A stretch of DNA of 64,000 nucleotides from Lachnospiraceae bacterium (GTDB taxonomy: Bacteria > Bacillota > Clostridia > Lachnospirales > Lachnospiraceae): the NCBI GenBank assembly GCA_910575555.1, contig CAJTFX010000004.1:124001-188000 (forward strand), written 5' to 3'. Position numbers and translations under genes: made by a program. A model generated the notes under the pieces. It was not told the origin of the DNA. It saw only the letters and a program-made list of their open reading frames with translations, and did not search any database. Every line of letters starts with the position of its first letter. The stretch's first letter is position 1. Shown piece after piece: positions 1-10,172 of the stretch.

Positions 1-845
1 CTGCCCTTTTGTGTAATCACATGCACCAGCACTGCTCCGTTTACTTTGGAGGCTTCCCGAAATACCCGCTGCATGCCGCTGATGTCATGGCCGTCCACCG
101 GCCCCAGATAAGTAATTCCCATATTTTCAAACAGCATCCCGGGAATCAGAAGCTGCTTGATGCCGCTTTTGGTTCGGCGAATCCGTTCTACCATCCGTTC
201 TCCGTAAACGGGAATCCGGTTCAGGGAATTGGTCACCCCGGTCTTTAATCCCTGGTAAGCTTCCGCGGTCCGCAGATTTCCCAGATGACTGGAAAGCCCG
301 CCTACATTTTCAGAAATAGACATTTTATTGTCGTTTAACACAATAATAAAATTTGATTCCAAAAGAGCTGCATTATTCAGCGCCTCATAAGCCATGCCCC
401 CGGTCAATGCGCCGTCGCCGATCACTGAAATTACCCTGTAGCTTTCCCCTGTAATTTCCCTTGCCGCCGCATATCCCAGACCCGCTGAAACAGACGTGGA
501 ACTGTGCCCGGTATTAAAACTGTCACAGTCGCTTTCCTTCCGCTTGGGAAATCCGCTCATTCCGCCGAACTGGCGCAGCGTCTCAAAGCCTTCTCTCCGT
601 CCGGTCAAAAGCTTGTGGGTATAAGACTGATGCCCCACATCCCAGATGATTTTATCCTCCGGCAGCTGAAAGCAAAGATGCATCGCCATGGTAAGCTCCA
701 CCACCCCCAGGTTGGAAGCCAGATGGCCGCCCCGCTCCGACACCTGCTGGATCAAAAAATCCCGGATTTCCTCTGCCAGAACCGGCAGTTCTGATTCTTC
801 TATCTGTTTAATGTCGTTGGGCTTTTCTATTTTTTCCAATACCAT
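1..845 (-). CDS. dxs: 1-deoxy-D-xylulose-5-phosphate synthase, N-terminal part (cut by window edge)
   Basis: First 281 codons of DXS, which condenses pyruvate and glyceraldehyde-3-phosphate in the thiamine-diphosphate-dependent first step of the MEP isoprenoid pathway in the cytoplasm. Visible are the N-terminal substrate region (GHQSYTHKLLTGR), the SFNTGHSSTS segment and the ThDP/Mg motif GDGALTGG at about residues 143-150. The start ATG at 845 follows an AAAGGGGA ribosome binding site. The stop lies off the left edge. It is the last visible gene of the nusB-xseA-xseB-ispA-dxs run, 22 nt behind ispA, as is common in Firmicutes. No frame disruption is seen. Confidence 0.95.
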   Translation of the reverse strand, partial: MVLEKIEKPNDIKQIEESELPVLAEEIRDFLIQQVSERGGHLASNLGVVELTMAMHLCFQLPEDKIIWDVGHQSYTHKLLTGRREGFETLRQFGGMSGFPKRKESDCDSFNTGHSSTSVSAGLGYAAAREITGESYRVISVIGDGALTGGMAYEALNNAALLESNFIIVLNDNKMSISENVGGLSSHLGNLRTAEAYQGLKTGVTNSLNRIPVYGERMVERIRRTKSGIKQLLIPGMLFENMGITYLGPVDGHDISGMQRVFREASKVNGAVLVHVITQKG

Positions 846-867
846 ATAGAATATCCCCTTTCTTCTC

Positions 868-1755
868 CTATTTTTCCCTCTGAATCAGCTCCACCATCAG
901 GGATGTTAAAAACTCATTTTTCACCACAAGCTCCTCCAACAGCTGTACGCTGTGCCTGGAAAGGCGTTCTGCCTCCTGCCCTGCCTGCTCAATGCCGTAC
1001 AAGGTCACCCAGGTGCTTTTATGATTTTTTTCATCGCTGCCAACCGGTTTCCCCAAAACCTCTGTGGTACTGGTAACATCCAGAATATCGTCCTGTATCT
1101 GAAAGGCAAGGCCCAGTTCTCCTGCCGCCTGTTCTATCTGCCGCTGCTCCCCTTTGGTGGCTCCTGCCAGAACTGCTCCAATCAGCATGGAGCTCTCCAG
1201 TAAAGCCCCGGTTTTCAGCCGGTAGATAAATTTTAATGTTTCTTCTGCCACCGGTTTTCCCTCTGACTCCACATCCACGCACTGGCCGCCCAGCATTCCG
1301 TATATTCCGGATTTTGCAGCAAGTATCTGCAGGGCTTTTCCGATATTGGCATTGCCCGGTTCTATCTCAAAGGCTTTCACCGCCGTCTCAAAGGCATAAT
1401 TTAAAAGACCGTCTCCTGCCAGAATTCCCATGGCTTCTCCGTATTGCGCATGAGTGGTTTTTCTGCCCCGGCGGTATTCATCATTGTCCATGGCAGGCAG
1501 ATCGTCGTGTACCAGAGAGTAGGTATGAATCATCTCAATTGCCGCCATAAAAGGCTCAATTACTTTTGAGCGTCCCCCGAACATCCGGTACGTTTCCCAC
1601 ATAAGCATGGGACGCAGCCTTTTGCCGCCTGCCAGCACACTGTAATTCATTGCTTCTATTACAGTGTGCTGATATCCTTCTTCCCTGGGCAGATAGCCGG
1701 CAATCACGTCTTCGATCTGACTGGTTCTTGCCGCAATTTCTGCTTTTATATCCAT
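868..1755 (-). CDS. ispA: Polyprenyl (farnesyl/geranylgeranyl) diphosphate synthase
   Basis: Trans-prenyltransferase of 295 aa that elongates dimethylallyl diphosphate with isopentenyl diphosphate, supplying precursors for undecaprenyl phosphate and quinones. Both aspartate-rich Mg-diphosphate motifs are present: DDLPAMD at residues 84-90 and DDILD at 222-226. GGKRLRP at about 43-49 is the usual isopentenyl diphosphate site. The length is normal for short-chain family members. Product length (C15 or C20) cannot be fixed from motifs alone. It lies 61 nt downstream of xseB and just upstream of dxs, consistent with an isoprenoid sub-operon. Confidence 0.95.
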   Translation of the reverse strand: MDIKAEIAARTSQIEDVIAGYLPREEGYQHTVIEAMNYSVLAGGKRLRPMLMWETYRMFGGRSKVIEPFMAAIEMIHTYSLVHDDLPAMDNDEYRRGRKTTHAQYGEAMGILAGDGLLNYAFETAVKAFEIEPGNANIGKALQILAAKSGIYGMLGGQCVDVESEGKPVAEETLKFIYRLKTGALLESSMLIGAVLAGATKGEQRQIEQAAGELGLAFQIQDDILDVTSTTEVLGKPVGSDEKNHKSTWVTLYGIEQAGQEAERLSRHSVQLLEELVVKNEFLTSLMVELIQREK

Positions 1756-1816
1756 AACTGATCCGTCCTTTCTTCTGTACTGTCTCTTTTTGCTTCTTTT
1801 GGCTCAGCCTGCTGAT

Positions 1817-2068
1817 TCAGAACGGACTTTCGGATTCCGCCGGTTCTTCAAAAGGCTCCAATTCTCCCTGCTGATTCAAAAGCAGCATTTTCTTTTCCAC
1901 TCTGTCTATTTTTTGATTACAGAATTTCAGCTTCCGGATTCCCTGCTCATACAGCGCAAATGTCTCTTCCAGGGTCACATCCCGCTGCTGCATTTTCTCT
2001 ATCATTTCTTCCAGTTCCTGAAAAGCTTCCTCCAGAGACTGTTCTTTTTCCTGCTTTGTCTGGCTCAT
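1817..2068 (-). CDS. xseB: Exodeoxyribonuclease VII small subunit
   Basis: An 83-aa helical protein, the small subunit of exonuclease VII, which degrades single-stranded DNA together with XseA. The core LEEAFQELEEMIEKMQQR followed by TLEETFALYEQGIRKL is the typical XseB helical hairpin. The start ATG overlaps the xseA stop by 4 nt, implying translational coupling and matched subunit production. The family is 60-85 aa, so it is complete. Confidence 0.95.
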   Translation of the reverse strand: MSQTKQEKEQSLEEAFQELEEMIEKMQQRDVTLEETFALYEQGIRKLKFCNQKIDRVEKKMLLLNQQGELEPFEEPAESESPF

Positions 2069-3273
2069 AAGACCTCCTGTTCCACCTCTTCCACTTTTGC
2101 AGACACTATTCCGTTCAGCATATGGATTTTCAGCGTATCTCCTGTTCTGACCTTTTTTGCATCGCAGATTCCCTGTCCGTTTTCATCCGCCACAAACGCA
2201 TAGCCCCGGCTTAATTTTTTCAAAGGCGACAGCGATTCCAAACGCTCTGCCAAAAGCTCCAGTGTATGCCTGCGGTGCAGTAATTGCTGCTCCATCCTCA
2301 TGCGCAGCTTTTCTTCCAGCTCCGCCGCCGTCTGCCGCTTTTCATTTAACTGATTCACAGGACTTAACAGTTTCAATCTGTTTGCATACTGACGGATGCG
2401 TTCTTCCGCCCGCTCCAGTCGGTCTGTAATGCCCCGGTTCAGCTCCAGCTGAAAAGACAACAGCATTCCTTCCAACTCCCGGATATCGTACACAGCCAGT
2501 TCTGCCGCCGCCGAAGGCGTAGGCGCCCGCAAATCCGCGGTATAATCGGCAATGGTAGTGTCTGTTTCATGGCCCACGGCGGAAATAATCGGAACCGGAC
2601 ATTCAAAGATTGCTCTGGCTACTGCTTCTTCGTTAAAGGCCCACAAATCTTCCATGGAACCGCCGCCCCGGCCCACAATCATAACGTCCACCCCCAGCTG
2701 CTCCAGGGCATGAATGCCGTTTATGATACTGGCTGCGGCTCCCTCTCCCTGTACCAGCGCAGGATAGAGGACAGTCTGCACATAAGGATTTCTGCGTCTG
2801 CTGATGTTTTGAATATCACGGATGGCCGCTCCCGTAGGCGCGGTCACAATACCCAGGGTATGAATATATCTGGGAATGGGCTGTTTATACTCCGGCGCAA
2901 ACATTCCCATTTCTTCCAATTCCTGTTTCAGACGCGCAAACCTCTGATACAGCAGTCCTTCCCCGTCCGGCAGAATCTCTCTGGCATACAGCTGGTATTT
3001 TCCATCCCGTTCATAGACGGAAATGGAACCCAGAACAATCACATTGTCCCCGTTTTTCATGGAAAAAGAAAGACCCTTCCGGTTTCCTGCAAACAGAACT
3101 GCCTGCAGCGCCCCGGTTTCATCCTTCAGCGTAAAATAGATATGGCCGGTGGTGTGGTACTTGCAATTGGACACTTCACCCTTCACATAAATGCGGTTCA
3201 TCATAAAATCCTGGGTAAACATATTCTTAATGTAGGAATTTACCTGCCCTACGGTATATACATTTCCTTTCAT
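2065..3273 (-). CDS. xseA: Exodeoxyribonuclease VII large subunit
   Basis: Catalytic subunit (402 aa) of exonuclease VII, a nuclease acting from both ends of single-stranded DNA. It has an N-terminal OB fold (about residues 5-100), a catalytic domain with GRGGGS (201-206) and the signature HETDTTIADYTADLRAPTP beginning at His235, then a coiled-coil C-terminal region that binds XseB copies. It overlaps nusB and xseB by 4 nt at either end, so the three genes are tightly coupled. The length is slightly below that of proteobacterial XseA but normal for Clostridia. Confidence 0.97.
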   Translation of the reverse strand: MKGNVYTVGQVNSYIKNMFTQDFMMNRIYVKGEVSNCKYHTTGHIYFTLKDETGALQAVLFAGNRKGLSFSMKNGDNVIVLGSISVYERDGKYQLYAREILPDGEGLLYQRFARLKQELEEMGMFAPEYKQPIPRYIHTLGIVTAPTGAAIRDIQNISRRRNPYVQTVLYPALVQGEGAAASIINGIHALEQLGVDVMIVGRGGGSMEDLWAFNEEAVARAIFECPVPIISAVGHETDTTIADYTADLRAPTPSAAAELAVYDIRELEGMLLSFQLELNRGITDRLERAEERIRQYANRLKLLSPVNQLNEKRQTAAELEEKLRMRMEQQLLHRRHTLELLAERLESLSPLKKLSRGYAFVADENGQGICDAKKVRTGDTLKIHMLNGIVSAKVEEVEQEVL

Positions 3274-3665
3274 GCCAGCTTCGCCAGAATCCCATTGACA
3301 AAGGAAGCGGAATCGTCGGTGCCGTAGTTTTTGGCCAGTTCTACCGCTTCGTTGATTGCCACTCCGGTGGGAACCTCTTCTTCAAATTTTATTTCATAGA
3401 CAGCCAGACGGATTAAAGTCAGATCCACTTTGCCCATCCGGGTAGTTTTCCATCCTTTGGCCGCTTCATTAATCATCCCGTCCAGTTCCGGCAGGCGGGT
3501 CACAATCTGTTCAAACTTGCCCTGAATGTATCGGGCGTCTTTCTCTTCTTTCTGATCCAGTTCTTCAAAAAACAATTCCAGCTGCTCCGGCAGTTCTGCT
3601 TCTTCATAGAATTCCGCCCGAAACAGCAGCTTGAATATCTGTTCTCTTACTTCTCTTCGGCTCAT
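3270..3665 (-). CDS. nusB: Transcription antitermination factor NusB
   Basis: A 131-aa all-helical NusB. It begins MSRREVREQIFKLLF, and the C-terminal part carries the family signature around LIRLAVYEIKFEEEVP and the VAINEAVELAKNYG segment. With NusE (S10) it binds boxA RNA during rRNA antitermination. It heads the nusB-xseA-xseB-ispA-dxs run. An intrinsic-terminator-like hairpin sits only about 34 nt upstream of its ATG, so expression must come by read-through from the asp23 side or from a promoter upstream of the hairpin. Confidence 0.95.
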   Translation of the reverse strand: MSRREVREQIFKLLFRAEFYEEAELPEQLELFFEELDQKEEKDARYIQGKFEQIVTRLPELDGMINEAAKGWKTTRMGKVDLTLIRLAVYEIKFEEEVPTGVAINEAVELAKNYGTDDSASFVNGILAKLA

Positions 3666-3693
3666 ATGTTTCCTTTCAAAATGGTTCTGCTCA

Positions 3694-3720
3694 CAAAAAG
3701 GCTGTCAAATGACAGCCTTA
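3694..3720 (-). terminator. Hairpin with T-run between asp23 and nusB
   Basis: On the minus strand a 9-bp stem AAGGCTGTC / GACAGCCTT with a 4-nt ATTT loop runs into TTTTTG. It fits an intrinsic terminator for asp23. Because no promoter fits between it and nusB, it may act as a partial terminator or attenuator. Confidence 0.75.
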
Positions 3721-3777
3721 TGATCTTTCCATATAATTCCTCATTTTCATACAGGAAAAAACCTGCCGCACCTGATT

Positions 3778-4155
3778 TTATTTCTGCTTCTCCATCTCCA
3801 CACTGGCAATGCTTACATTCACGCTGCTTACTTCCAGTCCGGTCATGTTCTCAATGGCAGATTTCACTCTCTCCTGCACCTTGGAGGACACTTTTGGAAT
3901 CGCATATCCGAAACGGATGTTCAACGCCACATCCACACGGACTACATTTTCCTTAATATCAATCTTTATTCCCTTGGACAGATTCTTCATGCCCAGCTTG
4001 CTCACCAGTTCGTTGGTGATGTTTCCCGCCATAGAACTGACGCCTTCCGCCTCGGTAGCCGCAAGACCTGCAATAATTGCAATTACTTCGTCTGCAATAC
4101 GCACCTCGCCTAAATTATCATCTTTTATCATATATGCTTTCCTGTCTTCAGCCAT
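3778..4155 (-). CDS. Asp23/Gls24-family envelope stress protein
   Basis: A 125-aa member of the Asp23/Gls24 (DUF322) family. Recognisable features are the GEVRIADEVIAIIAGLAATEAEGV opening (quoted in parts: VRIADEVIAIIAG, AATEAEGVSSM), the VDVALNIRFGYAIPKV strand pair and the VNVSIASVEM end. Asp23-like proteins are cytoplasmic and membrane-associated, linked to cell-envelope homeostasis. The ATG is preceded by TAGGAGGCGTAAA and by a good promoter at 4187-4214. In many Clostridia this gene sits directly upstream of nusB, as here. The exact role is not established. Confidence 0.9.
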   Translation of the reverse strand: MAEDRKAYMIKDDNLGEVRIADEVIAIIAGLAATEAEGVSSMAGNITNELVSKLGMKNLSKGIKIDIKENVVRVDVALNIRFGYAIPKVSSKVQERVKSAIENMTGLEVSSVNVSIASVEMEKQK

Positions 4156-4186
4156 TTTACGCCTCCTAAAACTTATTCGTTTTTTT

Positions 4187-4214
4187 ATTATAGCAGAATT
4201 GCCGGCATTTGCAA
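4187..4214 (-). promoter_or_regulatory. SigA-type promoter for asp23
   Basis: Minus-strand TTGCAA (4214-4209), 16-nt spacer, TATAAT (4192-4187), about 32 nt upstream of the asp23 start. The perfect -10 and near-consensus -35 make this a likely vegetative promoter. Confidence 0.7.
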
Positions 4215-4323
4215 AGCGATTCTTCCGGTTTTATCCAATTATTTATATTATTTCCGTTTAGCCCTCACCAGTATGCAGATCCTGGCAAATTATTTTCCTT
4301 TCTCCTTTGCCGCCGGTTTCCCG

Positions 4324-5247
4324 CTATTTTTTCGGCACCGAAGTATACTCATAGGGCGTCGCCTGATATACGTAATAATTGAGCCAGTTTGTATACAGGG
4401 TATTGGCATGGGCCCGCCACTGCAGATTGGGGCGGATGGTACAGTCGTCATTTTCGTAGTAATTCTTCGGTACCTTTATATCCAGTCCCTTCTCTTTATC
4501 CCGTATGTATTCTGTGTGGAGGGTAATCCTGTCATACTCCGGGTGGCCCATCACAAAGATCTTTTTACCGGTGGTATCCATAATCAGATAGGCGCCGGCC
4601 TCTTCGGACTCTGCCAGTATGGTAAGCTCCGGCACTTTTTCAATTTCTTCCATTCTCACCTGGGTATGCCTGGAATGGGGCGCCAGAAAATAATCGTCAA
4701 ACCCCCGGACCAGAGGAATCTTCCGGTTCCTCACTTTATGCCGGAACAAACCGAACATTTTATGATCCAGCATTTCTTTGGGAATTCCGTAATGGTAATA
4801 CAAACCTGCCTGGGCGCCCCAGCACAAATGCATGGTGGAGGTCACGTTGGTTTTCGTCCACTCACAGATTTCCCCAAACTCTTTCCAGTAATCCACTGCC
4901 TCGTATTCAATCTTTTCCACCGGCGCGCCGGTAATGATAAATCCGTCAAATTTACGGTCTCTGATCTCCTGAAAGGTATGATAAAATTTATTTAAATGGC
5001 TGCTTGAGGTATTGCGGGATTCATGGCTGCCTGCCATCACAAAAGTAACATCCACCTGCAGGGGCGTATTGGAAAGTTCCCTGAGAATCTGCAGCTCTGT
5101 CTCTTCCTTTAAGGGCATCAAATTCAGGATTCCAACTTCAATGGGACGGATATCCTGATGCACCGCCCTGTTTTCATCCATGGTAAATACATTTTCCCGC
5201 TCTAAGGTTTCCTTAGCCGGCAATTCACTCTGCACTTTAATGGGCAT
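4324..5247 (-). CDS. metA: Homoserine O-acyltransferase (probably acetyl-CoA-dependent)
   Basis: A 307-aa MetA-family enzyme that acylates homoserine at the first committed step of methionine synthesis. Catalytic Cys142 lies in HLCWGAQAGLYYHYG. Other family landmarks are FIITGAPVEKIEYE, LAPHSRHT and GHPEYDR. Residue 111 is Glu. Work on Bacillus cereus MetA assigned Glu at this position to acetyl-CoA use and Gly to succinyl-CoA use, so O-acetylhomoserine is the likely product (inference). The start ATG follows AAGGAAGAGTC. The 97-nt gap to ligA shows no SAM riboswitch or T-box architecture. Confidence 0.95.
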   Translation of the reverse strand: MPIKVQSELPAKETLERENVFTMDENRAVHQDIRPIEVGILNLMPLKEETELQILRELSNTPLQVDVTFVMAGSHESRNTSSSHLNKFYHTFQEIRDRKFDGFIITGAPVEKIEYEAVDYWKEFGEICEWTKTNVTSTMHLCWGAQAGLYYHYGIPKEMLDHKMFGLFRHKVRNRKIPLVRGFDDYFLAPHSRHTQVRMEEIEKVPELTILAESEEAGAYLIMDTTGKKIFVMGHPEYDRITLHTEYIRDKEKGLDIKVPKNYYENDDCTIRPNLQWRAHANTLYTNWLNYYVYQATPYEYTSVPKK

Positions 5248-5344
5248 GACTCTTCCTTCTTTCTTCTAATATTTACGGCAACTCAAATCCGCAAAAGCGC
5301 GCCTTTGACTGCTTTCTGCCGGCTGTGTCCAACATAAGCAGTCT

Positions 5345-8061
<2,717 letters not shown>

Positions 8062-8075
8062 TGCAAACCACACCT

Positions 8076-8507
8076 TTACAAAAATCTTTTTAATCTTGCG
8101 ATATTTTCTTCTTCAAAATCCATCAATTCCTCTGCCAGTTCATTGGCAAAGCTTCCGGTATTTTTATTATTGTGTTTTACCTTCAAAAGTTCCGTAATTC
8201 CCCTGGTATTTCCCTGTATCATCATATCCGCCACATGGGGCGTGCTGATATTCAGCATGGTATTGGCCTGTATGGCGCCCCACAGCATTGCTTTGCCAAG
8301 GCCCGACTCTTTGGGCACTATCCCGTGTTCCCACAGTCCGGCCTCCGCCTTCCGTTCAAAATTCTTAAACCGGTTCCTCTCGGCTGTCAGTTCGTAGGCA
8401 AATTCCTGATTATACACTTTTCCCATCAGGGCGTCGATGGCCTTTACTGCCATGGCCGCATTTCTTCTGGTTTCTTTTAAGACATTAATTTCCTGATAAT
8501 TACGCAT
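8076..8507 (-). CDS. Conserved-looking helical protein of unknown function
   Basis: A 143-aa protein that I do not recognise. The start is well supported by AGGAGGAAACC before the ATG. The sequence is predicted to be almost entirely helical, rich in Glu, Ala, Lys and Asn, with no signal peptide, membrane segment or cysteine. Local patterns include ETRRNAAMAVKAIDALMGKV, ANTMLNISTPHVADMMIQGN and the end ELMDFEEENIARLKRFL. Its codon usage and ribosome binding site look native. It is the first gene of a run with rluF and ligA (14-nt gap to the chosen rluF start), which may hint at an RNA-related or housekeeping role, but no function is assigned. Confidence 0.8.
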   Translation of the reverse strand: MRNYQEINVLKETRRNAAMAVKAIDALMGKVYNQEFAYELTAERNRFKNFERKAEAGLWEHGIVPKESGLGKAMLWGAIQANTMLNISTPHVADMMIQGNTRGITELLKVKHNNKNTGSFANELAEELMDFEEENIARLKRFL

Positions 8508-8592
8508 GGTTTCCTCCTAATCGTGTTTCCTATTAGGTTGAAACATTTTGCATTTTTTATACCAGTTTTATAATAGTTCCTTTTGCTAAAAA

Positions 8593-8618
8593 GAGAACTG
8601 CCCATCCAGGCAATTCTC
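8593..8618 (-). terminator. Intrinsic terminator after the SH3 lipoprotein gene
   Basis: Minus strand: GAGAATTGCC / GGCAGTTCTC with a short loop and one mismatch, followed by TTTTTAGC. It lies just downstream of the gene ending at 8647. Confidence 0.75.
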
Positions 8619-8646
8619 CTTCTTTAGACCTCTTTGTCCTGTCATT

Positions 8647-9819
8647 TTAATTATTTAACAGTAAATCTGTCCGGATATATCCGGTCTGACCATTCCACTC
8701 TACCTTTGTCCAGCCTTCTGCATAACTTAAAATTACTTTGATGCTGTCGCCTTCTGCCGTAGTTCCCACCAGTTCTGCCGACTCATTCATGGACTTGCGG
8801 ACATTATAGCTGCTACTTGCAGTAAGTACTTTTCCTTCCGGTACATAATTAATCTCCGGTGTACTGTCCTCCTCAGGCGTCTCTGCATCTGTATTCTCAG
8901 CAGTTTCCTCAGAGGGCTGCTCTTTATTCTCTTCTGAAGATTCTTCCGGCTTCGCATCGGTGTTCTCTGTATTTTCCTCCGGCTGTGCCTCTGCATTTTC
9001 CTCTGGCTGTCCCTCTTCCTTGGGGGCGTCCGGGCTATAAGACTCTCTCCACTGACGGATTGCGTCTGAAACAGCGTCCGCCTTACTCTTCAGGTTCTCG
9101 TCTGCCGCCTCGGCCTGTTTATATTTCTCATCAAATTCTGCACGAAGCTTCTGCACATCTTCTCCGGCTTCAAATTCTGCAATCAGACTGTCTATTTCCG
9201 CTTCTGTCTCCTGTTCCTGAAGCAAACGGTTGAATGCGCTGTAACGGTTGTCAATGTACAGTTTTCCGTCCTCACTGGTTCTCAGATAGTAGAAATCCAA
9301 TCCCGGAAGTCCGCCTTCCACACCGCTGAAATGCATATTAAATGCCACAGACACCAGATAAGAGCCTTCTTCCAGTCCTTCCTTGGTGTAGCATGTCACA
9401 TCACTGTAGCTTTCCACATGCTCATTCATCATCTGAATGTAGCTTTTTTCCATATCAGAAAGAAACTGGGTAATAGAAACCAGTTTGTCAATATCTCCTG
9501 CAGCATAAGAATTATAATAAGTAGATATCAGTTCCTTAACCTCCGGCTGCGCGTCTACTTCATACTCATCTTTCTCAGCTGTCGGCTGCTGTGCATTGTC
9601 TGCGGAAACTTCCTGCCCGTCCTGAGCCTGATCCGGTTCTTTGCCGTCATTCTTCTCATTGCATCCTGTCAGCATAAGAACAGACGCCAAAGCAAAAATC
9701 ATTGCGGTTCTGGATACATATTTCACATTTTTCTTTAAAAATTCTGTAATTTTATTTATAATCATTCCATTTTCGGATACTAATTCAACGTTGTCATTCT
9801 TTCTATCTGTAAATCTCAT
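8647..9819 (-). CDS. Lipoprotein with C-terminal SH3 (SH3b) domain
   Basis: A 390-aa predicted surface lipoprotein. An unusually long n-region (about 37 aa) precedes a hydrophobic stretch and the lipobox LMLTGC, with acylated Cys53. The middle (about 85-260) is a helical domain resembling a nuclear-transport-factor-like fold, but that is uncertain. An acidic Glu/Pro/Gln/Asn-rich linker (about 265-325) leads to a C-terminal bacterial SH3 domain (YNVRKSMNESAELVGTTAEG ... GYIRTDLLL) of the kind that binds cell-wall peptides. The start at 9819 is supported by AAGGAGCAAAT. Anchoring in the membrane with wall contact is inferred; the substrate is unknown. Confidence 0.85.
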   Translation of the reverse strand: MRFTDRKNDNVELVSENGMIINKITEFLKKNVKYVSRTAMIFALASVLMLTGCNEKNDGKEPDQAQDGQEVSADNAQQPTAEKDEYEVDAQPEVKELISTYYNSYAAGDIDKLVSITQFLSDMEKSYIQMMNEHVESYSDVTCYTKEGLEEGSYLVSVAFNMHFSGVEGGLPGLDFYYLRTSEDGKLYIDNRYSAFNRLLQEQETEAEIDSLIAEFEAGEDVQKLRAEFDEKYKQAEAADENLKSKADAVSDAIRQWRESYSPDAPKEEGQPEENAEAQPEENTENTDAKPEESSEENKEQPSEETAENTDAETPEEDSTPEINYVPEGKVLTASSSYNVRKSMNESAELVGTTAEGDSIKVILSYAEGWTKVEWNGQTGYIRTDLLLNN

Positions 9820-9947
9820 ATTTGCTCCTTACCTACAAACGCAATCTATCGTTATTCAGCCACACCCGGCCTGTCCGTCAAAAGATTATCTGCCGGAATA
9901 CAGCAGTTACTATGTTTCATCAATTACTGTACATCAGTAATTATAAA

Positions 9948-10019
9948 TGCACCCAGAGGGAATCGAACCCCCAGCCCCAGAACCGGAATCTGGTATTTTA
10001 TCCGTTAAACTATGGGTGC
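9948..10019 (-). tRNA. tRNA-Arg (anticodon CCG)
   Basis: A 72-nt cloverleaf on the minus strand. The acceptor stem GCACCCA pairs with TGGGTGC and the discriminator is A. The anticodon stem CCAGA/TCTGG holds loop TTCCGGT, giving anticodon CCG (codon CGG). The T arm contains GGTTCGATTCC. The CCA end is not encoded: the genomic sequence continues TTT. Confidence 0.95.
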
Positions 10020-10108
10020 TTTTTCCAGTTATTTTTTACAACGCAACTATTGTATCATACTTTTTTCAAAAAATCAAAAGAATTTTGATGTTTTTCAAAT
10101 TTTGTGCA

Positions 10109-10142
10109 AATTGCACCTGAAATATATATTTCAGGTGCAATT
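10109..10142. terminator. Perfect inverted repeat, probable terminator of the TRAP operon
   Basis: Arms TTGCACCTGAAATAT and ATATTTCAGGTGCAA (10111-10140) are perfectly complementary and extend by 2 A-T pairs. A T-rich stretch follows on either strand. It lies 30 nt downstream of dctP (minus) and could end transcription from either side. Confidence 0.65.
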
Positions 10143-10172
10143 ATTATACATTTTCATGCGTATATAAGAGAA

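Noticed and set aside
2569-3327. Plus-strand open frame of 252 codons opposite xseA
   Set aside because: Antisense shadow over xseA and the nusB end.
5248-5344. SAM riboswitch or T-box before metA
   Set aside because: The gap is 97 nt with no matching stems or conserved core bases.
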